Part shown: piece by piece, positions 50,976-57,445 of the stretch | How positions within the stretch are numbered: position 1 is the stretch's first letter | Layout: each line of letters opens with the position of its first letter | Program-made: the position numbers and the translations under genes | NCBI GenBank assembly: GCA_015075405.1 | Contig: JABTUK010000004.1 | Location: 930,001 to 994,000 of the forward strand | Reading direction: 5' to 3' | DNA from: Anaerolineales bacterium | Lineage (GTDB): Bacteria; Chloroflexota; Anaerolineae; 4572-78; J111 | Length of the DNA: 64,000 nucleotides | Notes under the pieces: generated by a model | Database searches by the model: none | What the model was told of the DNA's origin: nothing | What the model saw: only the letters and a program-made list of their open reading frames with translations

Positions 50976-51373
50976 TATCTATCCCCCCAGACAATAAACT
51001 GGACATTGCCGGTGCGGGTGTCGTCCTTGCTGATTTTGATGGTCTGCATCTCAGCCTGGGCAATGGCCATATTGCCCTCGGCCATCTTGATCGGCGTGGC
51101 CGCACCATCAATGACCAGCTCCAGGTTGATCTCGCTCTGGAGGGCAATGCCGCGAATGGTCGAGAGGCCGACCACAAACGGGTCCACAATGGCCGGGGTG
51201 GTCACGTTGGTCCCCTTCACGCACAGGGTAAAGCTGCTGCTGGAAGCATCCAGCCAGTAATCGCCTTCCACTTTGCCGGTGATCTCGTAGCTGGAGATAA
51301 ATTCCCGGTCCACGACGGTCGCGCCGCCATCCACAATCTTGATCGTTGAGGCAACTTCAACAGTGATAGCCAT
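50975..51373 (-). CDS. Beta-rich phage protein, 132 aa
   Basis: Alternating strands with Val/Thr/Ile, as in virion decoration or tube-like proteins (MAITVEVASTIKIVDGG). It is the first gene of the leftward structural run; a GGATGAA hairpin precedes it. Confidence 0.6.
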   Translation of the reverse strand: MAITVEVASTIKIVDGGATVVDREFISSYEITGKVEGDYWLDASSSSFTLCVKGTNVTTPAIVDPFVVGLSTIRGIALQSEINLELVIDGAATPIKMAEGNMAIAQAEMQTIKISKDDTRTGNVQFIVWGDR

Positions 51374-51390
51374 AAAAGTAGTTCCTTTCT

Positions 51391-51462
51391 GGAAGGATGA
51401 AGGCGGAAGGATGAAGGCGGAAATCGCCTTTTTTCATCCTTCATCCCTCATCCTTCATCCTT
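51391..51462. repeat. Iterated hairpin (GGATGAA type) in a 371-base divergent gap
   Basis: GGATGAAGGCGGAAGGATGA and TTCATCCTTCATCCCTCATC face each other. The rest of 51374-51744, between diverging operons, shows no gene; a CCCC/GGGG mini-hairpin with ATATACAAGG lies near 51711-51732. Confidence 0.75.
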
Positions 51463-51744
51463 TTTTCTATCCACTCTATGACAAAAAATTTTGAAAATTA
51501 AGCAGTGAACTTGCCAAGCTCGCGTTGGGGCGCTCTGGAACGCGCCGCCGTGCCTTTACCGCCTCACTGGTCCGCACGTTAATCCTACCAGTAGAGAGCA
51601 ACCCTATGCACCGAGGGCTAAACATCAGGGCCGGGTTTGAGCTGGCCGCCCGTTGCCGCTATCGGCATCCCCTGTGGGAAAATTGCAGGCCAGCACTTTA
51701 ATCAAATCAATCCCCCTGTGGGGATATACAAGGTTATGAGGTGA

Positions 51745-52458
51745 ATGATGTCTAAACAATCTATTCCTACCTGGCTCAAACGAAACAACGGTTGGGGTGG
51801 CCCCTACGAGAAGATCGTCGAGGCCGCGCTTCACCACGCCCAACACGGCGAGTATCCCAATATCGCCTTTGAAGGCACTACCCTGGAGCTGGTTACAGCT
51901 ATCTACGTCGAACACGCCAAGAGAGCCGGGGCGCTTGATGGGCTGTATCTGACCTGGCGCAACGTGGCCGATAAAATGGCGAACTCGCTTGACCTTCAGC
52001 CGGACGACGTGCTGCTGATCCCCGGCTTCGGCCTGGGTGCGCTGTACGACGCGGCCCGGCGCATCCAGCCCGAGTTACGCATTGTCAGCGTCGAGTGTCA
52101 GAACTGGCTGGTCCAGATCGCCGAGGCCGTCGGTATCTCGCTCATCAAGGGGGATTTTCTGGGCGGCGTCAGCCTGCCGCTAAAGGTCAATAAGGTTCTG
52201 TGCAACCCGCCGATGGGCCGGCTGTGGGGCTATAACAAGGTCGAGGCCGACTTCCTGGCCGCTATCGCCCGCCACACCCAGCCCGGCGATTTGGTAGCCA
52301 TCCTGCTGCCGGGCGAGCCGGGCTACTGGTGGGAGAAGCTGCCTAATGCCCACAAGCCGCTTAATGACCTGTTCGAGATTCAGGAGGAGGAGTTGGTGGC
52401 CAACCCGGCCGCACCCAAGTCTATCACCTGCACCCGCTACCTATTAGAGAGGGTCTAA
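51745..52458 (+). CDS. DNA N6-adenine methyltransferase-like protein
   Basis: A class I SAM-dependent fold: motif I region VLLIPGFGLGALYDAA, then VSVECQNW (acidic motif II) and catalytic-type motif IV CNPPMG. The NPP core fits amino-methyltransferases acting on DNA. 237 residues with no target-recognition insert. It opens the rightward right-arm genes and may protect phage DNA from restriction. Confidence 0.7.
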   Translation: MMSKQSIPTWLKRNNGWGGPYEKIVEAALHHAQHGEYPNIAFEGTTLELVTAIYVEHAKRAGALDGLYLTWRNVADKMANSLDLQPDDVLLIPGFGLGALYDAARRIQPELRIVSVECQNWLVQIAEAVGISLIKGDFLGGVSLPLKVNKVLCNPPMGRLWGYNKVEADFLAAIARHTQPGDLVAILLPGEPGYWWEKLPNAHKPLNDLFEIQEEELVANPAAPKSITCTRYLLERV

Positions 52459-52524
52459 ATGGACAACGAGAAAGACTACGAGGAAATGACAGAGGCGGAA
52501 GTGGACGAAAGGAGGGCTTTATGA
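52459..52524 (+). CDS. 21-residue acidic peptide (coupling ORF)
   Basis: Starts 3 bases after the stop codon begins in the methyltransferase gene and ends in ATGA overlap with the next gene. It is very acidic, and its end (DERRAL) is encoded by the ribosome site AAAGGAGGG of the next gene. Probably serves coupling. Confidence 0.4.
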   Translation: MDNEKDYEEMTEAEVDERRAL

Positions 52525-52907
52525 GTATCAGTGACACAATTCGCGCCCGCATCGAGCGCGAAATGAATCGAAAAAATAGCCTGGTTCACCTGCAACGGAT
52601 CGGCAAGGTTGCCGGCAAACCGGCTCAGGAGTTTAAACCCGGCGAGTTTATGATGTGGAACTTTGGCGGCGTCTCGCGGGTTGAAGGTGTGGTTAAGGAA
52701 ACACCAACCTACATCACCTTCAATATCTCCTGGCCCGGCAAGGGTAATAGCTGGAACGACCGCAGCGAGGATATCCGCCGGCTGAAGAAAACCCGGCTGG
52801 TCGCTATCGCCAGCGCAAAGTTTGTCCTGGCCGCAACCAGGGACATTCCAGCCGAGTGGGGGATTACTCCAGTAGCTGCGCGGCCTCCTGACCCCGACAG
52901 ATCCTAA
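52521..52907 (+). CDS. Hypothetical phage protein, 128 aa
   Basis: AAAGGAGGG directly upstream. A helical basic N-terminus (SDTIRARIEREMNRK) then beta segments (VVKETPTYITFNISWPGKG). Not recognised. Followed by a 312-base gap with strong hairpins. Confidence 0.65.
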   Translation: MSISDTIRARIEREMNRKNSLVHLQRIGKVAGKPAQEFKPGEFMMWNFGGVSRVEGVVKETPTYITFNISWPGKGNSWNDRSEDIRRLKKTRLVAIASAKFVLAATRDIPAEWGITPVAARPPDPDRS

Positions 52908-53089
52908 CGTGGCCTGGCGCGAAGTCTGCCAGGCGCACCACGCACCCCCTGCCTGTGACTGAGAGAGAGTAGTCCCCTGGTGTTTTTCAGCACCCCCCCC
53001 AAAAATTTTGGGCAAGCCCCGAAGGAAAAATTCAACCCCGGATGTGCGAGCGGCTAACGGGTAGAGTGCAATTCTCATTTTAGGAACTA

Positions 53090-53128
53090 CCCCCTGGTGA
53101 GGCTTTTCTTATAAGCCTCCCAGGGGGG
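53090..53128 (+). promoter_or_regulatory. Leader hairpin with loop TTCTTAT
   Basis: CCCCTGG and GAGGCTT pair with AAGCCTC and CCAGGGG (one bulge), leaving TTCTTAT (53106-53112) exactly as the loop. The gap 52908-53219 holds no gene but this and the next element, plus a stem of C- and G-runs. Confidence 0.6.
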
Positions 53129-53160
53129 ATACCCCTCCCCCCCCTGGTCTGGTTCTAGTG

Positions 53161-53180
53161 GAAGGTTTCTTATTACCTTC
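53161..53180 (+). promoter_or_regulatory. Second leader hairpin with TTCTTAT loop
   Basis: GAAGGT pairs with ACCTTC around TTCTTATT. It lies 40 bases before the 90-residue gene, which has ACGAAAGGA before its ATG. Confidence 0.6.
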
Positions 53181-53219
53181 TCACCAAACTCACTTTACAC
53201 CCACGAAAGGACTTTCCCA

Positions 53220-53492
53220 ATGGCTACCCGGAAACCCCAAAACGAAATCGTCGTCGCGCTGACCAAAGACCGCAATGATTGCATCATCGTGACCCTGTTC
53301 GATGTTCACGGCGATGCAATGAAAACGAAGGTTGCCGAAGCCGGCTTTGAAGGCACGAAGTTTGCCGGCAAAGAGGCTATCAAACGCTCCGGTGCTATCG
53401 TCCAGTTAATGAAGAAACTGAACGTTGCCAAGAAGCACTTCGTCGCCAACGGCCACAACTATTGGTCTTGCACCGTCGAAGGCTTAGCCTGA
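53220..53492 (+). CDS. Hypothetical phage protein, 90 aa
   Basis: Compact and basic, without Cys clusters (KDRNDCIIVTLFDVHGDAMK). GAAAGGA lies 10 bases upstream. It stands alone between a TTCTTAT leader and a strong terminator. Confidence 0.7.
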   Translation: MATRKPQNEIVVALTKDRNDCIIVTLFDVHGDAMKTKVAEAGFEGTKFAGKEAIKRSGAIVQLMKKLNVAKKHFVANGHNYWSCTVEGLA

Positions 53493-53493
53493 G

Positions 53494-53529
53494 AAAGCGG
53501 CCTACTCGCAAGAGTAGGCTGCTTTTTTT
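53494..53529 (+). terminator. Intrinsic terminator
   Basis: AGCGGCCTACTC and GAGTAGGCTGCT pair around GCAA, then seven T. It lies directly after the 90-residue gene. Confidence 0.9.
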
Positions 53530-53664
53530 CACCGCTTATCGTCCCAAAGCGTCCCATTGTGTCCCACGTGGATGAATTGGGTCGGCCATCACAAGGCAGC
53601 GAGCTAGATTTTTTTTTCAATGCCAATGTGTGTTGGGATGTCACTTTTTCCCTTGCGCGACCCC

Positions 53665-53692
53665 TTGCGATGTGACCAAATTGGTCTATGAT
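53665..53692 (+). promoter_or_regulatory. Sigma-70-like promoter
   Basis: TTGCGA (53665-53670), 16 bases, TATGAT (53687-53692). It lies in the 330-base gap before the 53823 gene, upstream of another TTCTTAT element, so that element would be in the transcript leader. Confidence 0.5.
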
Positions 53693-53758
53693 AGTGATTA
53701 TGGACCGCCGGCTCTTTGAGCTATCGGCTCTCTCGCTCTCTCGGAATGGGTCAAGGCG

Positions 53759-53781
53759 GAAGGCTTCTTATTGAATCCTTC
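53759..53781 (+). promoter_or_regulatory. Leader hairpin with TTCTTATT
   Basis: GAAGG pairs with CCTTC around a loop containing TTCTTATT (53765-53772), 42 bases before the 53823 start. CT-rich repeats (CTCTCTCTCT) follow. Confidence 0.55.
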
Positions 53782-53822
53782 TCTCTCTCTATATCTAACT
53801 TATTCTCTCAAGGATTTATCCC

Positions 53823-54344
53823 GTGTCTGAAATCAATACTTTTAATTTCCCCTTTGCACCCAATGAGGACCAACTCCTCTTAATCGGTCAACAGATACTG
53901 AGTGACTTTCCCGCCTATCAGGAGAAAGTCATCAGTCGCAACAATAACAAGTTTGTCCCCCTAGCCCACCAACCGGCTTTTCTCCAATTGGGGAAAAGCC
54001 GGTTTTTATTTATCACACTCTCTTACCCACGAAAGGATTATCTGATGTCTGAACAGCGTGCTTTCTGCTTTACTCACCCTGACTTCACAGGGGTTGAGCG
54101 TATCGGCTGGTATCGGGAAGCCTTGACCTTCGCTGTTGTTGTCAGGTTCAGTGATGGTGTTGAAATCAAAGGCTCATTATCCGGCGCTGGCTTTCAAGCA
54201 CTCTACAACCACGTCGAGCCAGCCCGCATCCCCTGGATAGAGCTATGCCCTTACTGTAAGGACCGGCCCGGCTTTCATCGCTGGACTACCGATGGCGATG
54301 TTATCACGATTTGCCGTGACTGTGCCGAGGTCGAGGAGTTCTAA
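53823..54344 (+). CDS. Hypothetical zinc-ribbon protein, possibly two fused units
   Basis: The frame (173 codons) runs through a terminator-like hairpin (53971-54010) and a second leader with ACGAAAGGA before ATG 54044. The second part alone (100 aa, MSEQRAFCFTHP to the end) has paired cysteines CPYC and CRDC, a zinc ribbon, and is probably the main product. The first 73 codons look like an older short gene that lost its stop. Confidence 0.6.
   Translation: MSEINTFNFPFAPNEDQLLLIGQQILSDFPAYQEKVISRNNNKFVPLAHQPAFLQLGKSRFLFITLSYPRKDYLMSEQRAFCFTHPDFTGVERIGWYREALTFAVVVRFSDGVEIKGSLSGAGFQALYNHVEPARIPWIELCPYCKDRPGFHRWTTDGDVITICRDCAEVEEF
53971..54010 (+). terminator. Terminator-like hairpin inside an open frame
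   Basis: CCGGCTTTTC and GAAAAGCCGG pair around CCAATTGG, followed by TTTTTATTT. Its centre is one of the CCCCAATTGGGG-type palindromes. Confidence 0.7.
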
Positions 54345-54410
54345 GGCTTAATCTAATCGTCTCTGCCTGAATCTAATTCCCTTCCACGTGGAAGGGTTTA
54401 GGTAGATAAA

Positions 54411-54446
54411 TTCTTATAGGCCGTCCCTCTGTGGGGCGGCCTTTTC
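54411..54446 (+). terminator. TTCTTAT element followed by intrinsic terminator
   Basis: TTCTTAT (54411-54417) directly precedes GGCCGTCCC/GGGGCGGCC with TTTTC (54419-54445). Just upstream is CCCTTCCACGTGGAAGGG (54379-54396), a perfect palindrome. Confidence 0.7.
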
Positions 54447-54466
54447 ATTTACAGAAAGGAATCCCT

Positions 54467-55033
54467 ATGTCTCCCAACATCAACCTCTCTAAAGTCAAAA
54501 CCATCGGCGTCGAAGGTGACACCCTGTACGTCTGGTACAAATCCGGCGTGTTTCGTAGGTTTCAGAACGTAGACCTGGACCTGCTCAAAGAGCGAGCCAA
54601 CCAGACCAACCGGACGATACACGGCCTGAACGACCAACCTCAACCCCCTGATGGCGCTATCTGGTGCGATTGGTGCGGCGAGCGACCGGCCCTACCCGGC
54701 GAACCGTGCGAGCATTGCCGGAAACTCGGCGCTGAGCCTGAGCATCTTGAGGAGCAGACCGGCCAGACCGAATCCCCCAACGCCCTGGTAGCAATGCTCG
54801 GCCTCTCCCCTGAGCAGGCCAAACACCTCGAAGGCGCTGACCGGCTCAACTTCTGGCGCAATGGCAGCCTGAACGTCCAGATCCAGCACGGCAGCCGGGG
54901 CGTCAAGGTAGCCTGCCCCAAAGCAGTTGTAACTGATGCAGACCTGGTGATGTTCTTCCTCTCCTGGGGCTGGCAGCAACTTGGCGACAAGCTCTACTTC
55001 AAGCCCAACGGGGCCTCGCTGGTCCGACTGTAG
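54467..55033 (+). CDS. Zinc-ribbon phage protein, 188 aa
   Basis: ATG 54467 has AGAAAGGA upstream. An N-terminal beta unit (DTLYVWYKSGVFRRFQNVD) is followed by a four-cysteine ribbon CDWC and CEHC near residues 66-84, then a helical and beta C-terminal part. Probably nucleic-acid binding; no family recognised. Confidence 0.7.
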   Translation: MSPNINLSKVKTIGVEGDTLYVWYKSGVFRRFQNVDLDLLKERANQTNRTIHGLNDQPQPPDGAIWCDWCGERPALPGEPCEHCRKLGAEPEHLEEQTGQTESPNALVAMLGLSPEQAKHLEGADRLNFWRNGSLNVQIQHGSRGVKVACPKAVVTDADLVMFFLSWGWQQLGDKLYFKPNGASLVRL

Positions 55034-55041
55034 TAATCGCT

Positions 55042-55100
55042 CTTACCCAATCCTGGCTGTCCTGGCCGGGATTGGGTGAGGGTAAGGTTTTTCTTATTTT
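55042..55100 (+). terminator. Hairpin ending in TTTTTCTTATTTT
   Basis: CTTACCCAATCC pairs with GGGATTGGG and GGTAAG, then TTTTTCTTATTTT (55088-55100). The TTCTTAT core (55091-55097) here is the T-run of a terminator-like structure and also the leader of the next gene. Confidence 0.6.
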
Positions 55101-55130
55101 AATCAATTTCACTTACGAAAGGACACTCTC

Positions 55131-55292
55131 ATGAAACCCCAAGCCAAACCCCAACCCAAGCTCACCTTTGAAAGCAAAATCACCACCCCCAAGCTGTCCC
55201 CCAAGCCCGGCGTTGACGAACTTGGCAAGTGGTACTGTGACCAATGTGGCGGCGGCAATCCCGACAGCCGTATGTTCTGCCAGTGGTGCTAA
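55131..55292 (+). CDS. 53-residue protein with RanBP2-type zinc finger
   Basis: Follows ACGAAAGGA by 9 bases. The C-terminal 20 residues match W-x-C-x2-C-x3-N-x6-C-x2-C exactly (WYCDQC then FCQWC), the RanBP2/NZF zinc finger. The N-terminal part is Lys/Pro-rich and flexible. The fold usually binds single-stranded RNA or ubiquitin; RNA is the more likely partner here. The next gene starts 2 bases after its stop. Confidence 0.7.
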   Translation: MKPQAKPQPKLTFESKITTPKLSPKPGVDELGKWYCDQCGGGNPDSRMFCQWC

Positions 55293-55293
55293 G

Positions 55294-55509
55294 ATGGCAC
55301 TCACATTAATCCGCCCCGGCGAAAAACTCGTATTCTCCACGCGCTGGTTCGATAAAGAAGCCGACCAATCCGACAACCCTCGCCCGGCTGAAGTGGCGAT
55401 TGAAATTGTCATCCACGAACGACGCGATGAACGATTAGAAGCCCTAGCCCAGCGCCCCACCTTGGTCAACTTCCTCAAAAGCGAAGCCCGCTCGCGGGTT
55501 TACGCTTAA
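55294..55509 (+). CDS. Hypothetical phage protein, 71 aa
   Basis: Starts MALTLIRPGEKLVFSTRWF. Basic and acidic residues alternate in the second half. Directly follows the zinc-finger gene, so the two probably work or are made together. Ends before a strong terminator. Confidence 0.65.
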   Translation: MALTLIRPGEKLVFSTRWFDKEADQSDNPRPAEVAIEIVIHERRDERLEALAQRPTLVNFLKSEARSRVYA

Positions 55510-55522
55510 GTTTCAACCCATT

Positions 55523-55565
55523 CGGCGTTACCCTGCATCTGAGGGTAACGCCGATCTTTTTTTTT
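55523..55565 (+). terminator. Intrinsic terminator
   Basis: CGGCGTTACCCT and AGGGTAACGCCG pair around GCATCTG, then a long T-run. Confidence 0.9.
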
Positions 55566-55578
55566 GGAGGATTACCCG

Positions 55579-55731
55579 ATGAAGAATCAAGCTCAAAAAC
55601 TCGATTTAATAGACCGCGTTATCAACGCGATGGTCACCGCCCAGCTCAAGGAAATGGAGCAAAAGCTCAGGCCTGCTCAGGCTCAGACTGAGCAGCTTGA
55701 AAAACGGTATGGGAAAGGGCGGCGCTCCTAG
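55579..55731 (+). CDS. 50-residue coiled-coil protein
   Basis: GGAGG 8 bases before the ATG. Predicted fully helical (LIDRVINAMVTAQLKEMEQK), ending in basic GKGRRS. Function unknown. Confidence 0.6.
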   Translation: MKNQAQKLDLIDRVINAMVTAQLKEMEQKLRPAQAQTEQLEKRYGKGRRS

Positions 55732-55756
55732 CCCCACGGCAGGGGTTACAGTGTAG

Positions 55757-55771
55757 TTTTTCTTATTTTTA
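55757..55771 (+). promoter_or_regulatory. TTTTTCTTATTTTT leader element
   Basis: Nearly identical to the element at 55088: TTTTTCTTATTTT then AATCA and, further on, CACTTA. It lies about 60 bases before the SSB gene. Confidence 0.55.
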
Positions 55772-55826
55772 AATCAGGCTCTCACTTAGCCAGTGAAGGG
55801 CCTCACACAATGAAAGGATGTAAACT

Positions 55827-56267
55827 ATGGCTTCCGGATATTCAAAACTCCTCCTTCTTGGTAATCTTGGCAGCGACCCTGAAATGCGTTATATCGGCAA
55901 TGGTCAGCCCGTCACTAATTTCAGCCTGGCCGTCAACAACACCTGGACCGATAAGCAAACCGGCGAGGTTGTTGAAAACACCGCCTGGTATCGCATTTCC
56001 GTCTGGGGCGCTCAGGCCGAAACCTGCAATCGCTACCTCTCCAAAGGCCGCCAAATCCTCGTCGAAGGCCAACTGACCTTTGACAAAGAAACCGGCGGTC
56101 CGCGCATCTGGCAGGACCAGAACGGCAAAGCACGGGCCTCCTTCGAGGTCAAAGCCTTTGATGTCCGCTTCCTGGGCAGCGCCAACGGTAACGGCAACGG
56201 CTCTACCACCAGCTCCAACCAGATGGCCGGTGTCGAAGAACTGACTGAGGACGAAATTCCGTTCTAG
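55827..56267 (+). CDS. ssb: Single-stranded DNA-binding protein
   Basis: OB-fold SSB signature: LLLGNLGSDPEMRYIGNGQP, FSLAVNNTW, AWYRISVWGAQAE and LSKGRQILVEGQL, then a Gly/Asn/Ser linker and the acidic tip EDEIPF that recruits partner proteins. 146 residues, normal length. It coats single-stranded DNA during phage replication; its TTCTTAT leader suggests early expression. Confidence 0.93.
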   Translation: MASGYSKLLLLGNLGSDPEMRYIGNGQPVTNFSLAVNNTWTDKQTGEVVENTAWYRISVWGAQAETCNRYLSKGRQILVEGQLTFDKETGGPRIWQDQNGKARASFEVKAFDVRFLGSANGNGNGSTTSSNQMAGVEELTEDEIPF

Positions 56268-56277
56268 TCGCAATCTG

Positions 56278-56316
56278 AAAAAGCGTGAGGGGCATCACCC
56301 CTCACGCTTTTTTTTT
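56278..56316 (+). terminator. Intrinsic terminator
   Basis: AAAGCGTGAGGGG and CCCCTCACGCTTT pair around CATCA, with nine T. It ends the ssb unit. Confidence 0.92.
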
Positions 56317-56353
56317 GAACGCTTATCCCCCCTGTCTCCAAATTCCTTTTTTT

Positions 56354-56532
56354 TCAAAGATCAAATGTTGGCCCTTCGGCTGGATTAAGTTGCCGATACT
56401 CTGCGATCAGGTCTATCAGCCGCTTTTCCCAACTCTCCTTATTCCATTTCGGATGGGTCAAATACCCCGCCGGCGCAGCTCGCCGGCTACCTCCAGTAAA
56501 TCCTCGCCTGTAGCCTGCTTAAGAGCGGCCAT
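56354..56532 (-). other. Possible two tiny leftward ORFs in a 541-base gap
   Basis: On the minus strand ATG 56532 opens 24 codons (MAALKQATGEDLLEVAGELR...), and its TGA overlaps a TTG start (56461) for 35 codons (ending NPAEGPTFDL). Both look helical and protein-like, but ribosome sites are weak. The rest of the gap has GC hairpins and a terminator-like AAAAGCCT/AGGCTTTTT stem (about 56729-56775) before the RNase H gene. Confidence 0.3.
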
Positions 56533-56808
56533 CTCTAACCAGGCTGCCCCCAAAAGACAAGCCTGGCTCAGTTCGATTGTTCTTTAATTTTCCATTGTCC
56601 TGTCCTTTTCCCCAAGAGCGCTTTCTCCTTGAGACACCCGAAGGGGTGCGCCTCCCCTGGCCCTCGCCCTTCGGCGCACCGGAAGCGGTGTGGCCCACCC
56701 GTAGGGGTGTGGGGGATTGGGGAAATCCAAAAGCCTGCGCTGTCCCCCACACGGGGCCGGCGTAGGCTTTTTCTTTTTAGCCCATTACATCACGAAAGGA
56801 GATTTCTC

Positions 56809-57444
56809 ATGTCACACTATCATACCATCATTCACACCGACGGCGGCTGTTCGCCCAATCCCGGCGAGGGCGCTTACGTCGCCATCCTGCAAAACGGCGA
56901 CCGTGCTGCCTGTGTGCGCGGCTACGCGCCCTATGCCACCAATCAACAGATGGAACTTGCGGCGGCCATCGCCGGTCTATCGGCGCTCAAATCTACCAAG
57001 ATTCCAGTCCAGGTCTACACCGACAGCCAATATGTCCAGGCTGGAGCCAGCGCCTGGATCAACGGCTGGCGTCGAAATGGCTGGAAAAACCGCCAAGGCG
57101 AACTGCTGGCTAATGTCGAGCTTTGGCAGGAACTTGACCAGTTGATGAACCGATTCGTCATCAGTTGGCACAAGGTGGATGGTCACGCCGGCGTCGAGTT
57201 TAACATCAAGGCCGATCACCTGGTAGGCGACACCCGCCAGGCACGTGGCATTGCCAGTCGCTATCAAATCACCGACATCCCCACCATTGAATCTACCTGG
57301 CAGTTTGAAGCATTTCAAAAAAGCAACGTCAATCCCCTCGTCGCTCAAATGCGCAAGGATCTGGCCGGCCTGCTCGACCCGAACCTATCCACTGATATAA
57401 CCACCTCTTTAGCCAACCTTCAAGCCAAACTGCGAAAGGAGTAA
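56809..57444 (+). CDS. Ribonuclease H-like protein
   Basis: ATG 56809 follows GAAAGGAGA. The RNase HI active-site series is present: HTDGGCSPNPG (Asp), MELAAAIAGL (Glu), VYTDSQYV (Asp) and HAGVEFNIKAD (Asp). A 55-residue helical extension follows the catalytic core. It would remove RNA from RNA/DNA hybrids, for example primers or R-loops. The next gene starts 2 bases after its stop. Confidence 0.88.
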   Translation: MSHYHTIIHTDGGCSPNPGEGAYVAILQNGDRAACVRGYAPYATNQQMELAAAIAGLSALKSTKIPVQVYTDSQYVQAGASAWINGWRRNGWKNRQGELLANVELWQELDQLMNRFVISWHKVDGHAGVEFNIKADHLVGDTRQARGIASRYQITDIPTIESTWQFEAFQKSNVNPLVAQMRKDLAGLLDPNLSTDITTSLANLQAKLRKE

Positions 57445-57445
57445 C

